From NCBI RefSeq assembly GCF_001984155.1, contig NZ_MTQO01000053.1, positions 930,001 through 994,000 on the forward strand: 64,000 nucleotides of DNA, read 5' to 3'. The stretch is from Actinosynnema sp. ALI-1.44. GTDB taxonomy: Bacteria; Actinomycetota; Actinomycetes; Mycobacteriales; Pseudonocardiaceae. Positions 7,909 to 17,161 of the stretch are shown here, one piece after another. The translations under genes and the position numbers were made by a program. The stretch's first letter is position 1. Each line of letters starts with the position of its first letter. The notes beneath the pieces are model-generated. The model did not search any database. It was not told the origin of the DNA and was given only the letters and a program-made list of their open reading frames with translations.

Positions 7909-9822
7909 ATGCGTCCTGCTCTCATCCTGGCCACGGTCACCGGGCTGGTTCTCGGCGTGACCACGGCCAGTGCCGACCCCGCCGACCAGGTGCGGCAGCG
8001 TGACTTCAGCGCGGCCGCCGCCGAGTTCGGCGTACCGGAAAGCGTACTGCTCGGTGTGTCCTATTTGGAGTCCAAGTGGGACACCAACGCCGGGACGCCG
8101 AGCACCAGCGCCGGTTACGGCCCAATGCACCTCACCGACGTGCGTACCGCGAACCCCAGTGGCGGCACACACCACGACGACGGCACCGAAGACCCGCGCG
8201 GTGACGACTCGCGGTCGCCGCTCAAACCCGAGCCAGCGCCGCCGGTCGAACCGGTTCCGCAACTGATGACGGTCGACCAGGCGGCCGCGTTGACCGGTAC
8301 GCCCACCGAGGACCTGCGGAGCAACGCCAAGCAGAACATCCGCGGTGGCGCCGCCCTGCTTGCGCAGTACCAGAAGGAAATCGGCGTCACCAGCGACAAC
8401 CCCGCGGACTGGTACGGCGCGGTCGCCCGCTACGGCGGCGCCGGTGACACAGGCGCGGCGGCGACGTTCGCCGACGAGGTGTTCGCGACCATCAACACCG
8501 GAGCCGACCGCGTCACCGACGACGGCCAGCACGTCCGGCTCGCCGCGACCCCGGTCCAGCCCGCCAAGGGCCAGCTCGACCGCCTCGGCCTCCGGAAGTC
8601 CACTTCGGACAACACGGAATGCCCGCGCAGCCTTGCCTGCGAGTGGATCCCGGCACCGTACGAGGAGTACGTGGACAGCAAGGGCAAGTTGACGTACGGC
8701 AACCACGACAAGGGCAACCGACCGGAGTCGCAGGACATCAGGTACATCGTCATCCACGACACCGAAGGCCGGTGGGACGGTGTGCTCAACATGGTCCGCG
8801 ACCCGAAGTACGTGAGCTGGCAGTACACCCTGCGGTCAGCCGACGGGCACGTCGCCCAGCACGTGAAGCACAAGGACGTGGCCTGGCAGGCGGGCAACTG
8901 GTACGTCAACTCCAAGTCGATCGGCCTGGAACACGAGGGCTTCGCCGCGCTCGGCACCTGGTACACCGAGGCGATGTACCGCTCGTCCGCGAAGCTCGTG
9001 CGCTACCTGGCGGCGAAGTACCGGATCCCGTTGGACCGCGCGCACATCATCGGCCACGACAACGTCCCCGGCACGATCCCGGACACCGTGAAGGGCATGC
9101 ACTGGGACCCGGGCCCCTACTGGGACTGGTCGCACTACTTCGACCTGCTCGGCGCGCCGCTGCGGCCCATGGGAAACCTCGGCCTCGTCACGATCAGGCC
9201 TGACTTCGACAAGAACAAGCCCGCGTTCGTCGGCTGCGTGAAGCCCGGGGAGCCGTGCACGCCGCGTGGATCCACCTCGGTCATCCTGCACACGCAACCG
9301 GACGCGAACTCGCCGCTGCTCAAGGATCCCGGTCTCAGGCCGGACGGATCACCCGGCACGATGCAGATCTCCGACCACAGCAGCCGCGTCGAGACGGGCC
9401 AGCAGTTCGCGGTCGCCGACGTCCGCGGCGACTGGACCGCGATCTGGTACCTGGGCCAGAAGGGCTGGTTCCACAACCCGCGCAAGGCGCCGACCGCCCT
9501 GGGGACCGGCGGGCTCGTGGTCACGCCGAAGAAGGGCAAGACCACGGTCCCGGTGTACGGCAGGGCGTATCCGGAAGCCTCGGCGTACCCGGCGAACATC
9601 CCTGTGCAGGGCGTCGTCCCGTTGCAGTACACGTTCTCCGCGGGCGAGCGGTATTCCGTCGGCCAGGCGTTGACGTCCGAGTACTACTGGGCCAGCACTT
9701 TCGACTCGTCGAACCACACCGTGGTCCGCGGCAGGACGAAGTACGTGCAGATCCAGTTCGGGCACCGGATCATGTTCGTCAAGGCGGAGGACGTCGACGT
9801 GAAGCCGTCGTTCCTGCGCTAG
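7909..9822 (+). CDS. Secreted N-acetylmuramoyl-L-alanine amidase with lysozyme-like N-terminal region
   Basis: The ATG start follows CAGGAGAAC. Residues 1-22 are a signal peptide ending ASA. Residues about 30-190 resemble a transglycosylase-type module ([11 protein letters not shown] with a possible catalytic Glu, [10 protein letters not shown], then [10 protein letters not shown]). Residues about 275-410 are an Amidase_2/PGRP domain with zinc-ligand candidates in [15 protein letters not shown] and MHWDPGPYW. The C-terminal 220 residues are beta-rich, SH3-like, perhaps wall-binding. The enzyme should cleave the lactyl-peptide bond of peptidoglycan. Its stop shares a CTAG with the convergent tsaD stop. 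Confidence 0.88.
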   Translation: MRPALILATVTGLVLGVTTASADPADQVRQRDFSAAAAEFGVPESVLLGVSYLESKWDTNAGTPSTSAGYGPMHLTDVRTANPSGGTHHDDGTEDPRGDDSRSPLKPEPAPPVEPVPQLMTVDQAAALTGTPTEDLRSNAKQNIRGGAALLAQYQKEIGVTSDNPADWYGAVARYGGAGDTGAAATFADEVFATINTGADRVTDDGQHVRLAATPVQPAKGQLDRLGLRKSTSDNTECPRSLACEWIPAPYEEYVDSKGKLTYGNHDKGNRPESQDIRYIVIHDTEGRWDGVLNMVRDPKYVSWQYTLRSADGHVAQHVKHKDVAWQAGNWYVNSKSIGLEHEGFAALGTWYTEAMYRSSAKLVRYLAAKYRIPLDRAHIIGHDNVPGTIPDTVKGMHWDPGPYWDWSHYFDLLGAPLRPMGNLGLVTIRPDFDKNKPAFVGCVKPGEPCTPRGSTSVILHTQPDANSPLLKDPGLRPDGSPGTMQISDHSSRVETGQQFAVADVRGDWTAIWYLGQKGWFHNPRKAPTALGTGGLVVTPKKGKTTVPVYGRAYPEASAYPANIPVQGVVPLQYTFSAGERYSVGQALTSEYYWASTFDSSNHTVVRGRTKYVQIQFGHRIMFVKAEDVDVKPSFLR

Positions 9823-10868
9823 ACGTGCACCACGTCGACGGGCAGCCCAGGATCCGTCGGCAGCTCGAGAGATGACGGACGGACACCGGCAGCGACGACA
9901 TGAGCGCCCACAGCGGCGATCATGGCGCCGTTGTCGGTGCACAGCCGGGGCCGGGGCACCCGCAACTCGATCCCGGCCTGCTCGCACCGCTCACGGGCCA
10001 GTTCGGAAAGCCGTGAGTTCGCCGCCACGCCACCGGAGATCACGAGCGTGCCGATGCCGAGCTCCTTGGCCGCCCTGACCGCCTTCGCCGTCAGCACGTC
10101 AGCCACGGACTCCTGGAACGACGCGCAGACGTCCTCCACGGGAATCGGCTTGCCTTCGGCCTCGCGGGCTTCGACCCAGCGGGCGACCGCGGTTTTCAAG
10201 CCGGAGAACGAGAAGTCGAACCTGGGGTCACGCGGGCCGGTCAGGCCGCGCGGGAACTTGATCGCATTCGGGTCGCCCTGCTTGGCGGCCTTGTCGATCG
10301 GCGGGCCGCCGGGGTAGGGCAGGCCGATGATCCTGGCGACCTTGTCGTAGGCCTCACCGGCGGCGTCGTCGATCGTCGACCCGATCTCGGTGATCTTGCC
10401 TGCCAGGTCCTCGACCTTCAGCAGTTGCGTGTGCCCGCCGGAAACCAGCAGCGCCAGGCACTCCGACGGCAACGGTCCGTGCTGCAGGGTGTCCGCGGCG
10501 ACGTGCCCGGCGAGGTGGTTCACGCCGTACAGCGGCACATCCAACGCGGCGGCGTACGCCTTCGCGGCGGACACACCGACGAGCAGCGCACCGGCGAGCC
10601 CGGGACCGCACGTGACCGCGATCGCGTCCACGTTGGACAACGAGAGGCCCGACTCGTCCAGCGCCCGTTCCATGGTCGGCACCATGGCTTCCAGGTGCGC
10701 CCGGCTGGCCACCTCCGGCACCACCCCGCCGAACCGGGCGTGCTGGTCCACACTGGACGCCACCTGGTCGGCGAGCAGGGTCATGCCGCCGTCTTCGGCG
10801 AGCCGGACGATCCCCACGCCGGTCTCGTCGCAGGAGCTCTCGATGCCGAGAACTATCTTGTCACTCAC
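9819..10868 (-). CDS. tsaD: tRNA N6-threonylcarbamoyltransferase TsaD
   Basis: TsaD transfers threonylcarbamoyl from threonylcarbamoyl-AMP to A37 of ANN-decoding tRNAs, acting with TsaB and TsaE. The 349-residue length is typical. The N-terminal [10 protein letters not shown] and the metal site NHLAGH (HxxxH) are intact, along with [16 protein letters not shown] and the C-terminal CTDNGAMIA. The gene overlaps rimI by 8 bases at its 5' end and is the last of the leftward run tsaB-rimI-tsaD. Its TAG stop shares the four bases CTAG with the amidase stop. Confidence 0.97.
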   Translation of the reverse strand: MSDKIVLGIESSCDETGVGIVRLAEDGGMTLLADQVASSVDQHARFGGVVPEVASRAHLEAMVPTMERALDESGLSLSNVDAIAVTCGPGLAGALLVGVSAAKAYAAALDVPLYGVNHLAGHVAADTLQHGPLPSECLALLVSGGHTQLLKVEDLAGKITEIGSTIDDAAGEAYDKVARIIGLPYPGGPPIDKAAKQGDPNAIKFPRGLTGPRDPRFDFSFSGLKTAVARWVEAREAEGKPIPVEDVCASFQESVADVLTAKAVRAAKELGIGTLVISGGVAANSRLSELARERCEQAGIELRVPRPRLCTDNGAMIAAVGAHVVAAGVRPSSLELPTDPGLPVDVVHV

Positions 10869-11328
10869 TGGATCTCCCCGGCCTGGCCATGGTGTACGCG
10901 TCGGCGCCGGACGGCTGGTAGTACCGCCTGCGCAGACCGATCTGCTGGAAGCCGTGTGCCTTGTAGAGCCTGATCGCGGGCACGTTGTCGGTTCGCACCT
11001 CGAGGAACACCGGGGCTTGCGCCTCGTCGGCGTGGTCGAGCAGGTCCCGCAACAGCGCCTTGCCGATCCCCTTGCCCTGGTGGTCGGGGTCGACCCCGAT
11101 GGTGTGGATCTCGCCCTCGTAGTTGCCCGGCGTGCCGAGCATGGCGATCCCCGCGTAACCGACGAGACCGCCCGGCTCGGCGTGCGCGCCGACGTAGTGG
11201 TTGCCGGTCTCCAGCTCGAACTGGAAGGCCTGCACGCTCCACGGGTCCTCCCCGGGGAACAGCACCTTCTCCAGCTCCGCGCAGCGGGACAGGTCCTCGC
11301 CGCGCAGCGGTTCGAGACGGACAGTCAC
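10861..11328 (-). CDS. rimI: Ribosomal protein S18-alanine N-acetyltransferase RimI
   Basis: This 155-residue GNAT-fold enzyme has acetyl-CoA binding motif A ([11 protein letters not shown]) and the RimI-type C-terminal [13 protein letters not shown] followed by an arginine-rich RRRYY segment. RimI acetylates the N-terminal alanine of ribosomal protein S18; actinomycete homologues may have wider targets. The GTG start overlaps the tsaB stop in GTGA, and the 3' end overlaps tsaD by 8 bases, so the three genes are translationally coupled, in the order seen across actinobacteria. Confidence 0.95.
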   Translation of the reverse strand: MTVRLEPLRGEDLSRCAELEKVLFPGEDPWSVQAFQFELETGNHYVGAHAEPGGLVGYAGIAMLGTPGNYEGEIHTIGVDPDHQGKGIGKALLRDLLDHADEAQAPVFLEVRTDNVPAIRLYKAHGFQQIGLRRRYYQPSGADAYTMARPGRSSE

Positions 11329-11963
11329 GCCCGGCTCACCCGCTTGCGGGCGCCGGGTTCGACCGCGTCCGGCCTGCGCAGGTACAGCGGGGTCAAGGGC
11401 GGCGGCGTCCGGCCGAACAGCGGCGCGGCGGCCATGACCAGCCCGTTCGGCGTCGGCGACGCGGCTTCGACAGCCCGCCGCAGCAGCTCGGCGCCCACCA
11501 CGAGGTCGGCTTCCACGTCCTCCAGGTCGGCGGGTTTGCGCACGTCAGGCCCCTCGACGCGGCGGCCGTCGTGGTAGCGCGCCCAGTACGCCTCCTTGCG
11601 GCGGGCGTCGGTGACCACGAGCAGGTGGCGGACTTCGGGGAAGTCGGCGGCGATGGCGTCGAGCGTGGACACCGGGTACACCGGCTTGCCGAGCGCCTGG
11701 CCGAGGGCGGCGGCGGTGACCATGCCCGCGCGCAGTCCCGTGAACGGTCCGGGCCCCGACCCGCACACGACGGCGTCGAGGTCGGCGAAGTCCAGCCCGG
11801 CCTCGGCGAGCGCCTCCTTGCTGTGCGGGGTCAGCAGCTCGCCGTGCGCTCGGGCGTCGACCGTGACCCGGCTGGCCAGTGTGCGGGCCGTGCCTTCGTG
11901 ATCGAGGTCGACGACGCCGGCGGTGACCGCCGGGGTGGCGGTGTCAAGGGCGAGAACGAGCAC
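11325..11963 (-). CDS. tsaB: tRNA threonylcarbamoyladenosine biosynthesis protein TsaB
   Basis: TsaB is the ASKHA-fold scaffold that dimerises with TsaD in t6A synthesis. The 212-residue protein begins LVLALDTATPAV and has CGSGPGPFTGLRAGM, the signature region of the family, and a length within the usual 210-230. The GTG start lies 56 bases from the divergent merR start. Elsewhere in actinobacteria tsaE sits directly upstream; here tsaE is 6.1 kb away, with a block of accessory genes between. tsaB therefore needs its own promoter in the short divergent region. Confidence 0.95.
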   Translation of the reverse strand: MLVLALDTATPAVTAGVVDLDHEGTARTLASRVTVDARAHGELLTPHSKEALAEAGLDFADLDAVVCGSGPGPFTGLRAGMVTAAALGQALGKPVYPVSTLDAIAADFPEVRHLLVVTDARRKEAYWARYHDGRRVEGPDVRKPADLEDVEADLVVGAELLRRAVEAASPTPNGLVMAAAPLFGRTPPPLTPLYLRRPDAVEPGARKRVSRA

Positions 11964-11982
11964 TGACCAAGAGTACGCAGTC

Positions 11983-12013
11983 TGGACTTGACGCCGATGT
12001 CAAGGCCTAGCGT
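11983..12013 (+). promoter_or_regulatory. MerR-type promoter with operator dyad
   Basis: A perfect dyad CTTGAC-N6-GTCAAG (11987-12004) lies just before merR. A weak -35 (TGGACT, 11983-11988) and an actinobacterial-type -10 (TAGCGT, 12008-12013) would be 19 bases apart, the over-long spacer typical of MerR-activated promoters, with the dyad inside the spacer. Transcription would begin near the ATG at 12020, giving a leaderless message. The dyad is seen directly; promoter function is inferred. Confidence 0.55.
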
Positions 12014-12019
12014 GGACGC

Positions 12020-12400
12020 ATGATGCGGATCGGAGAGCTGGCCCAGCGCGCGGGCACGAGCACACGGTCCCTGCGCTACTACGAGGCACAGGGGCTGCTG
12101 ACCACCCGGCGGGCGGCCAACGGGCACCGCGAGTACGACGAGAGCGACCTGCGCCTGGTCAAGGAGATCCGGTCGCTGCTGGAGATCGGCTTCGCGCTGG
12201 AGGAGACCCGCCCGTTCGTCGAATGCCTGCGCGCGGGGCACACCGCGGGGGACGTCTGCCCGGCGTCGATCGAGGTCTACCGGCGCAAGCTCGCGGAGCT
12301 CAACGAAGGCATCGCCCGGCTGAGCGCGATCCGCGACCGGCTCGCCGCGCATCTGGACACAGTCACGGTCCCGGAGAGGAAACGACCATGCTCGAACTGA
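12020..12400 (+). CDS. MerR family transcriptional regulator
   Basis: The 126-residue protein has the MerR winged-helix domain at residues 1-70 (RIGELAQRAGTSTRSLRYYE, then NGHREY) and a coiled-coil dimer helix (about 80-118). One cysteine (GDVCPAS, about residue 79) lies near where MerR proteins bind metals or oxidants, but there is no multi-Cys metal site, so the inducer is unknown. The gene overlaps the thioredoxin gene by 13 bases. This arrangement suggests a regulator of a small redox operon that also controls itself through the dyad just upstream. Confidence 0.9.
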   Translation: MMRIGELAQRAGTSTRSLRYYEAQGLLTTRRAANGHREYDESDLRLVKEIRSLLEIGFALEETRPFVECLRAGHTAGDVCPASIEVYRRKLAELNEGIARLSAIRDRLAAHLDTVTVPERKRPCSN

Positions 12401-12717
12401 CGGACACGACATTCGCCGCGCACCTGGCGGACTCGGACCGGCCGGTGCTCGTCTACTTCTGGGCGACGTGGTGCCCGCCGTGCCGGATGCTCGCGCCGGT
12501 GCTCGCCGAACTGTCGGCCGAGCTCACGGACGTCGTCGAGATCGTCAAGGTCGACCTGGACGCGGAGGTCGCCACCGCCCGTTCCCAGCGGATCATGGCC
12601 GCGCCGACGCTGAACCTGTACCGGGACGGCGAACTGGTGCACTCCATGGTCGGCGCCCGGCCCAAGCACGCACTGCTGCGCGACCTCGAATCCCACCTGG
12701 AACTCACAGCCCGATAA
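12388..12717 (+). CDS. Thioredoxin with WCPPC active site
   Basis: This 109-residue thioredoxin-fold protein has the active site FWATWCPPC near residue 32 and the cis-Pro loop AAPTLNLY. The usual thioredoxin motif is WCGPC; the Pro-Pro variant tends to shift redox potential. The start is ATG at 12388, with GGAGAGGA 8 bases before, inside the 3' end of merR, so the two are translationally coupled. It is probably a cytoplasmic disulfide reductase made on demand under MerR control. Confidence 0.92.
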   Translation: MLELTDTTFAAHLADSDRPVLVYFWATWCPPCRMLAPVLAELSAELTDVVEIVKVDLDAEVATARSQRIMAAPTLNLYRDGELVHSMVGARPKHALLRDLESHLELTAR

Positions 12718-12723
12718 TTCCGC

Positions 12724-12837
12724 TCAGGGCCGGTGCCTGAGACCGTCCATGAGCAGGTCGAGCAGTCGTCCGACCTGCTCGTGTTCGCTCTGGTACCCGG
12801 CCATGGCGACGCCGCTGAGCGTCACCAGCATGTCCCA
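12724..12837 (-). pseudogene. C-terminal remnant of a TetR-like regulator
   Basis: Read on the minus strand, this encodes about 37 residues (DMLVTLSGVAMAGYQ through LLDLLMDGLRHRP and a stop) typical of the last two helices of TetR regulators. No N-terminal DNA-binding domain exists: coding character stops at 12837, where a second remnant on the other strand begins. The fragment cannot make a functional repressor. Confidence 0.55.
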
Positions 12838-12838
12838 C

Positions 12839-12973
12839 GGGCTGTACTTCGAGGACTCCGCTGAAGCCAAACCGTGCGTGCGGGATGGCGAACTCCGGGG
12901 CATCGCGTCGTACGCGCTGGACCCGGCGGCGGCAGAGCGGTTGTGGGAGGTGTCCCTCGCCACACTGGGCTGA
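12839..12973 (+). pseudogene. C-terminal remnant of a short-chain dehydrogenase
   Basis: The plus strand encodes GLYFEDSAEA, IASYALDPAAAERLWEVS and a stop, which matches the C-terminal end of retinol-dehydrogenase-like SDR enzymes (YFEDC-type and YALDPxxAxRLWE motifs). The Rossmann domain and the YxxxK site are absent. Together with the TetR tail on the other strand it looks like a divergent regulator/SDR pair collapsed by one internal deletion at about 12838. Confidence 0.55.
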
Positions 12974-13018
12974 CTCCACCCTGGGCTGATCCCCGCCGGC
13001 CCCGGCATAGTGGCGTGC

Positions 13019-14389
13019 ATGTTTGGTGAGCTGACCCGGGCTACCGACCGCCCTGCGCTGCGTTTCGGCGATGTGGACCTGACCTACCGGCAGTTGGCGG
13101 GTGCGGCGGGAGCTGTCGCGGCCCAGATCGAGGGCAAGGCGCGAGTCGCCGTGTGGGCGACGCCGACGGTCCAGACCGCGGTGGCCGTGATCGGCGCACT
13201 GGTCGCCGGGATCCCGGTCGTGCCGATCAACCCGAAGGTCGGCGAACGCGAACTGGAGCACATCCTCGCGGACTGCTCGCCGGACGTGATCCTGCGGGAA
13301 GCGGACATCGACGTCACCGCCTCCGCGCCGTTGCCCGGCGTGGACATCGCCGACACAGCGCCCGCGTTCATCGTGTACACCTCCGGCACCACGGGACCGC
13401 CGAAAGGTGTCGTACTGCCCCGCCGGGCCATCATGTCCAATTTGGATGCATTGGCGACGGCGTGGGAGTGGACGTCCGAGGATGTTTTGGTGCACGGGCT
13501 GCCGCTGTTCCACGTACACGGTTTGATCATCGGGATCGTGGGGCCGTTGCGGCGCGGTGGGTCCGTTCGGCACGTCGGCAAGTTCAGCTCCGCCGCTGTC
13601 GCACGGGAGCTCGGCGCCGACGCCACGATGATGTTCGGCGTCCCGACGATGTACCACCGGCTCGCCGCCGACGCCGAGGCCGATCCCGCGTTGGCCGAGG
13701 CGATCGGGAAGGCGCGGTTGCTGGTGTCCGGGTCGGCCGCGCTGCCCGCGAGCGACCACGACCGCATCTTCCAGGCGACCGGTCAGCGGATCGTGGAGCG
13801 CTACGGGATGAGCGAGACGCTGATGAACTGCAGCGTCCGCGCCGGTGGCGAACGCAGGCCGGGCACGGTCGGTCCGCCGGTGGACGGCGTCGACCTGCGG
13901 ATCGTGGACGAGCAGGGCTCGCGGGTGCCGGACGGTGAGATCGGTGAGATCGAGGTGCGCGGCCCGAACCTGTTCCTTGAGTACCTCAACCGGCCGGACG
14001 CGACTGCGGAGGCCTTGCGGGACGGCTGGTTCCGCACCGGCGACGTGGCCACTGTCGACCCGGACGGGTACGTCAGGATCGTCGGCCGCCGCGCCACCGA
14101 CCTGATCAAGAGCGGCGGCTACAAGATCGGCGCGGGCGAGATCGAGAACGTGCTGCTCGAACACCCGCAGGTGGCCGAGGTGGCGGTGACGGGCGAGCCG
14201 GACGACGACCTGGGCGAGCGGATCGTCGCCTGGATCGTGCCCGCGGGGGACCGGCCCGCCGAGCAGGACCTGATCGACCACGTGGCCAGGCTGCTCACAC
14301 CGCACAAGCGGCCACGGGTGGTCCGGTTCCTGGACGCCTTGCCACGCAACGACATGGGCAAGGTGACCAAGCGTGCCCTCAGCCAGTGA
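13019..14389 (+). CDS. matB: Malonyl-CoA synthetase (MatB-like acyl-CoA ligase)
   Basis: This 456-residue adenylate-forming ligase closely resembles Streptomyces MatB, which makes malonyl- or methylmalonyl-CoA from the diacid, ATP and CoA. The P-loop YTSGTTGPPKG (about residue 121), GLPLFHVHGL, RYGMSETLMN, RTGD, SGGYKIGAGEIE and the catalytic lysine in NDMGKVTK are present. The HGL/SGSAALP and RYGMSE context matches MatB better than acetyl- or long-chain ligases. The ATG at 13019 has no strong ribosome binding site (an in-frame GTG lies at 13010). It overlaps the next gene by 17 bases, a likely malonyl-CoA supply operon. Confidence 0.88.
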   Translation: MFGELTRATDRPALRFGDVDLTYRQLAGAAGAVAAQIEGKARVAVWATPTVQTAVAVIGALVAGIPVVPINPKVGERELEHILADCSPDVILREADIDVTASAPLPGVDIADTAPAFIVYTSGTTGPPKGVVLPRRAIMSNLDALATAWEWTSEDVLVHGLPLFHVHGLIIGIVGPLRRGGSVRHVGKFSSAAVARELGADATMMFGVPTMYHRLAADAEADPALAEAIGKARLLVSGSAALPASDHDRIFQATGQRIVERYGMSETLMNCSVRAGGERRPGTVGPPVDGVDLRIVDEQGSRVPDGEIGEIEVRGPNLFLEYLNRPDATAEALRDGWFRTGDVATVDPDGYVRIVGRRATDLIKSGGYKIGAGEIENVLLEHPQVAEVAVTGEPDDDLGERIVAWIVPAGDRPAEQDLIDHVARLLTPHKRPRVVRFLDALPRNDMGKVTKRALSQ

Positions 14390-15620
14390 CCCGCTGAGCT
14401 GGCCCGGGTACGAGGAAGCCAGAGTCCGGGCAAGAGCGGCGACCGGCGCCGAGGAATCGGTGACGTACGGTCAGGTGCTGATCGGCGACATCGACGTGAT
14501 GCTGGTCGAGTTCGACTTCCGGTTCCTCGGCGGCTCGGTCGGCACGGCGACCGGTGACCGCCTGGTGCACGCGCTGTCGACGGCGCGTACGCACGGCCTG
14601 CCGGTTGTGTCGTTGCTGGCGACCGGCGGAAGCCGAATGCAGGAAGGCATGCTTTCGCTGCTGCAACTGCAACGGGTGGCGCGGGAATGCCACCTGAACC
14701 GGGAGAGCGGGATTCCGCACGTCACCGTGCTGCGTAACCCCACCACAGGTGGTGTGTGGGCGTCGCTCGGCGCGAGCGCGGACGTCATCCTCGCCGCCGA
14801 CGGCGCCCAGGTGGCCTTCGGCGGCCGACGAGTGCGGGCCGCCCAGGACGCCGACCACCCGGCGTTCACGGCGACGGGCCAGTTCGCCGCCGGGCAGGTC
14901 GACGAGGTGGTGACACCCGAGTCGCTGCCCGACGCGTTGTCCACCTGGCTGGAACTGCTGACGGGCGGCGTCGACGAGCCGGCGGAGGTACCGAAAGCCC
15001 TGGGCAGCACGGAACTCCCGGCCACCGGCTGGGAAGCGGTCAGCCGCGCGCGTGACCCGCGGCGACCACGCGCCACGGCGTATCTGGATGCCTACTTCGA
15101 CTCCTACCGGCTGATCACCGGTGATCGGACCGGCGGCGTCGACCCGGGCACGCTGTGCGGAATCGGGTGGCGCGGTGGACGTTCGGTCGCCTTCGCCGCC
15201 CAGACGGGAACAGCGACCGAACCGCCCGGGTACCGGACGGCCTGCCGGTTGATCACGATGGCCGACCGGCTCGGCATCCCGGTCCTGACCCTGATCGACA
15301 CCCCTGGCGCGGCCAACGATCCAGCGTCGGAGTCGGCCGGGCTGGCCGCGGCGATCTCCAGTGTGTTCACCGCGGTCGCCGCGACCCGCATTCCCGTGAC
15401 CACCCTGGTGATCGGCGAAGGTGGCTCCGGCGGCGCGTTGGCGCTCGCCGGAGCGGGCCGGACCTGGATCACCCCGGACGCCTACTTCTCCGTGATAGCA
15501 CCGGAACTGGCCGCGGCCATCCTGAAACGGGGCCAGGGCGAGGCCGTCGAACTGGCCGACCACCTGCACCTGCGCCCGCAGGACCTGCTCGACCTGGGCG
15601 TGGTCGACGGCATCGCGTGA
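14373..15620 (+). CDS. Fused acyl-CoA carboxylase carboxyltransferase (AccD-AccA type)
   Basis: The 415-residue protein joins two crotonase-fold halves: an N-terminal beta-like half (residues about 30-190, with GGSRMQEGM and NPTTGGVWAS) and a C-terminal alpha-like half (about 220-415, with DTPGAANDP and GEGGSGGALAL). The zinc ribbon of E. coli AccD is missing. The oxyanion-hole glycines are conserved. It transfers a carboxyl group between biotin and an acyl-CoA, probably acetyl-CoA, or works in malonate metabolism. The GTG start lies inside matB, so the two are coupled. No biotin carrier or carboxylase gene is nearby, so partners must be encoded elsewhere. Confidence 0.82.
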   Translation: MPSASDPLSWPGYEEARVRARAATGAEESVTYGQVLIGDIDVMLVEFDFRFLGGSVGTATGDRLVHALSTARTHGLPVVSLLATGGSRMQEGMLSLLQLQRVARECHLNRESGIPHVTVLRNPTTGGVWASLGASADVILAADGAQVAFGGRRVRAAQDADHPAFTATGQFAAGQVDEVVTPESLPDALSTWLELLTGGVDEPAEVPKALGSTELPATGWEAVSRARDPRRPRATAYLDAYFDSYRLITGDRTGGVDPGTLCGIGWRGGRSVAFAAQTGTATEPPGYRTACRLITMADRLGIPVLTLIDTPGAANDPASESAGLAAAISSVFTAVAATRIPVTTLVIGEGGSGGALALAGAGRTWITPDAYFSVIAPELAAAILKRGQGEAVELADHLHLRPQDLLDLGVVDGIA

Positions 15621-15624
15621 CGGC

Positions 15625-16998
15625 CTAGGCGTCCACCGGCAAGGCTTGCTTGGCCTCGTTGCCGCTCGCTGCACTGCGCGACTTGACGAACACCAGCGCG
15701 AGCACGGCCGCGACAGCACCGACGACACCAGCGACCACATAGGACGATTCGAGCCCCTTGTCGAACTCCGTCGAGTGGCTGACGACTGTGCCGAGAACCG
15801 CCACGCCCAGGGCGAACCCGAGCTGCCGGAACGTGTTCAGCGCACCGGACGCCATTCCTGCCCGCTGGTGCGGGACCGTCGCCATGATGGCGCCCGGCAG
15901 AGCCTGAGCTGTCACCGCGACGCCCACGCCCGTGACGATCATCCCCGGCAGGGTCACTGTCCAGCTGTTCCCCGTTGTCATCAGGAAAGCACCCAGGCTG
16001 ACCACCGCCATCCCGATGCCGATCGTGTACCTGAACGGCACCGCGTGCAGGCGCCTGCCGAGCGTGCCCGCGATCACGAAGGAAGACAGGCTCATCGGCA
16101 GCAGGGCCAGCCCCGCCGTCAGCACCCGCAGACCCAGGCTCTGCTGCAGCCAGACCGACATGAACGGCAGGTAGCCGAACGCCGCGAACGAGAAAGCCAT
16201 CGCCGCCAACAGGATCACCAGCGAGGACGGCCTGCGCAACAGCGTCAGGTCCAGCATCGCCTTCGTGCTCCTGGCCTGCAGCACCACGAACACGACCAGG
16301 ACCAGCAGGCCCGCGCCGATCCAGCCGAGGACCTCCGCCGAGGCCCAGCCGTGCTGGCCCGCTTCCATCAGGCCGTACGTCACCGCTGCCACACCTGCCG
16401 TGAAGGTGATGACGCCGGGGACGTCCACGCCTTGGGCGTGCGGGTTCGTGGATTCCGCCACGACCTTCGCGGTCAGCCAGAGCGCGAGGAGCACCACCGG
16501 GATGTTGATCAGGAAGATCCAGCGCCAGCCGATGAACTCGGTCAGCACGCCGCCGACCACCGGTCCGAGCGCCGACGCGACCCCCGCGACCACGCCCCAG
16601 ATCCCGAGCGCGATTCCCCTGTCCCGGCCGTGGTAGACGACGTTCAGGATGGCCATCGTCGTCGCCATCATCGCCGCACCGCCGACGCCTTGCACCGCTC
16701 GTGCGACCACGAGGACCTCGGTGGACGGCGCCAGGCCGCAGGCGAGCGACGCCACACCGAAGACCACCAGGCTGCCGAGGTACGTCCGTTTGCGGCCGAT
16801 CTGGTCGGCCAGCGCACCGCTGGCGAGCACGATCGCCGCCAGTGCCAGCGCGTAGGCGTCGACCACCCATTGCATGCCGGTGAGCGACGCCTGCAAGTCG
16901 CTCGCGATGTCCGGCAGGGCGACGGTCACGATCGTGACGTCGACCAGCAGGATGAACCCGCCGAGGCACACCGCGAGCAGCGGCGACCACTTCCCCAT
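15625..16998 (-). CDS. MFS drug exporter, DHA2 (14-helix) family
   Basis: The 457-residue membrane protein begins at ATG 16998 after AAGGAGATCGAC. It has about 14 hydrophobic segments, the DHA2 motif A (GALADQIGRKR, about residue 63) and motif C (GPVVGGVLTEFIGWRW, about residue 140), as in EmrB/QacA-type proton-driven multidrug exporters. The substrate is unknown. It is divergent from the twin Lrp/AsnC regulator at 17162, which may control it, and converges on the carboxyltransferase with only 4 bases between stops. Confidence 0.9.
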   Translation of the reverse strand: MGKWSPLLAVCLGGFILLVDVTIVTVALPDIASDLQASLTGMQWVVDAYALALAAIVLASGALADQIGRKRTYLGSLVVFGVASLACGLAPSTEVLVVARAVQGVGGAAMMATTMAILNVVYHGRDRGIALGIWGVVAGVASALGPVVGGVLTEFIGWRWIFLINIPVVLLALWLTAKVVAESTNPHAQGVDVPGVITFTAGVAAVTYGLMEAGQHGWASAEVLGWIGAGLLVLVVFVVLQARSTKAMLDLTLLRRPSSLVILLAAMAFSFAAFGYLPFMSVWLQQSLGLRVLTAGLALLPMSLSSFVIAGTLGRRLHAVPFRYTIGIGMAVVSLGAFLMTTGNSWTVTLPGMIVTGVGVAVTAQALPGAIMATVPHQRAGMASGALNTFRQLGFALGVAVLGTVVSHSTEFDKGLESSYVVAGVVGAVAAVLALVFVKSRSAASGNEAKQALPVDA

Positions 16999-17161
16999 GT
17001 CGATCTCCTTAGGACACTGTCGTGTTCGACCGAAAGGATCTGTGTCCGACACCGCCGATGCCCATGACCGGAGCCACAACGACGGATTTCGACATCCGGT
17101 CAGCTCTTGTGGTGAAAACCGACACCTGACCGTGCGGCGGCACGGGCGCTACCGTGAAGCG

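Noticed and set aside
12704-14305. Long minus-strand open frame opposite matB
   Set aside because: It is antisense to a well-conserved enzyme, is Arg/Pro/Gly-rich without motifs, and arises from the high third-position GC of matB.
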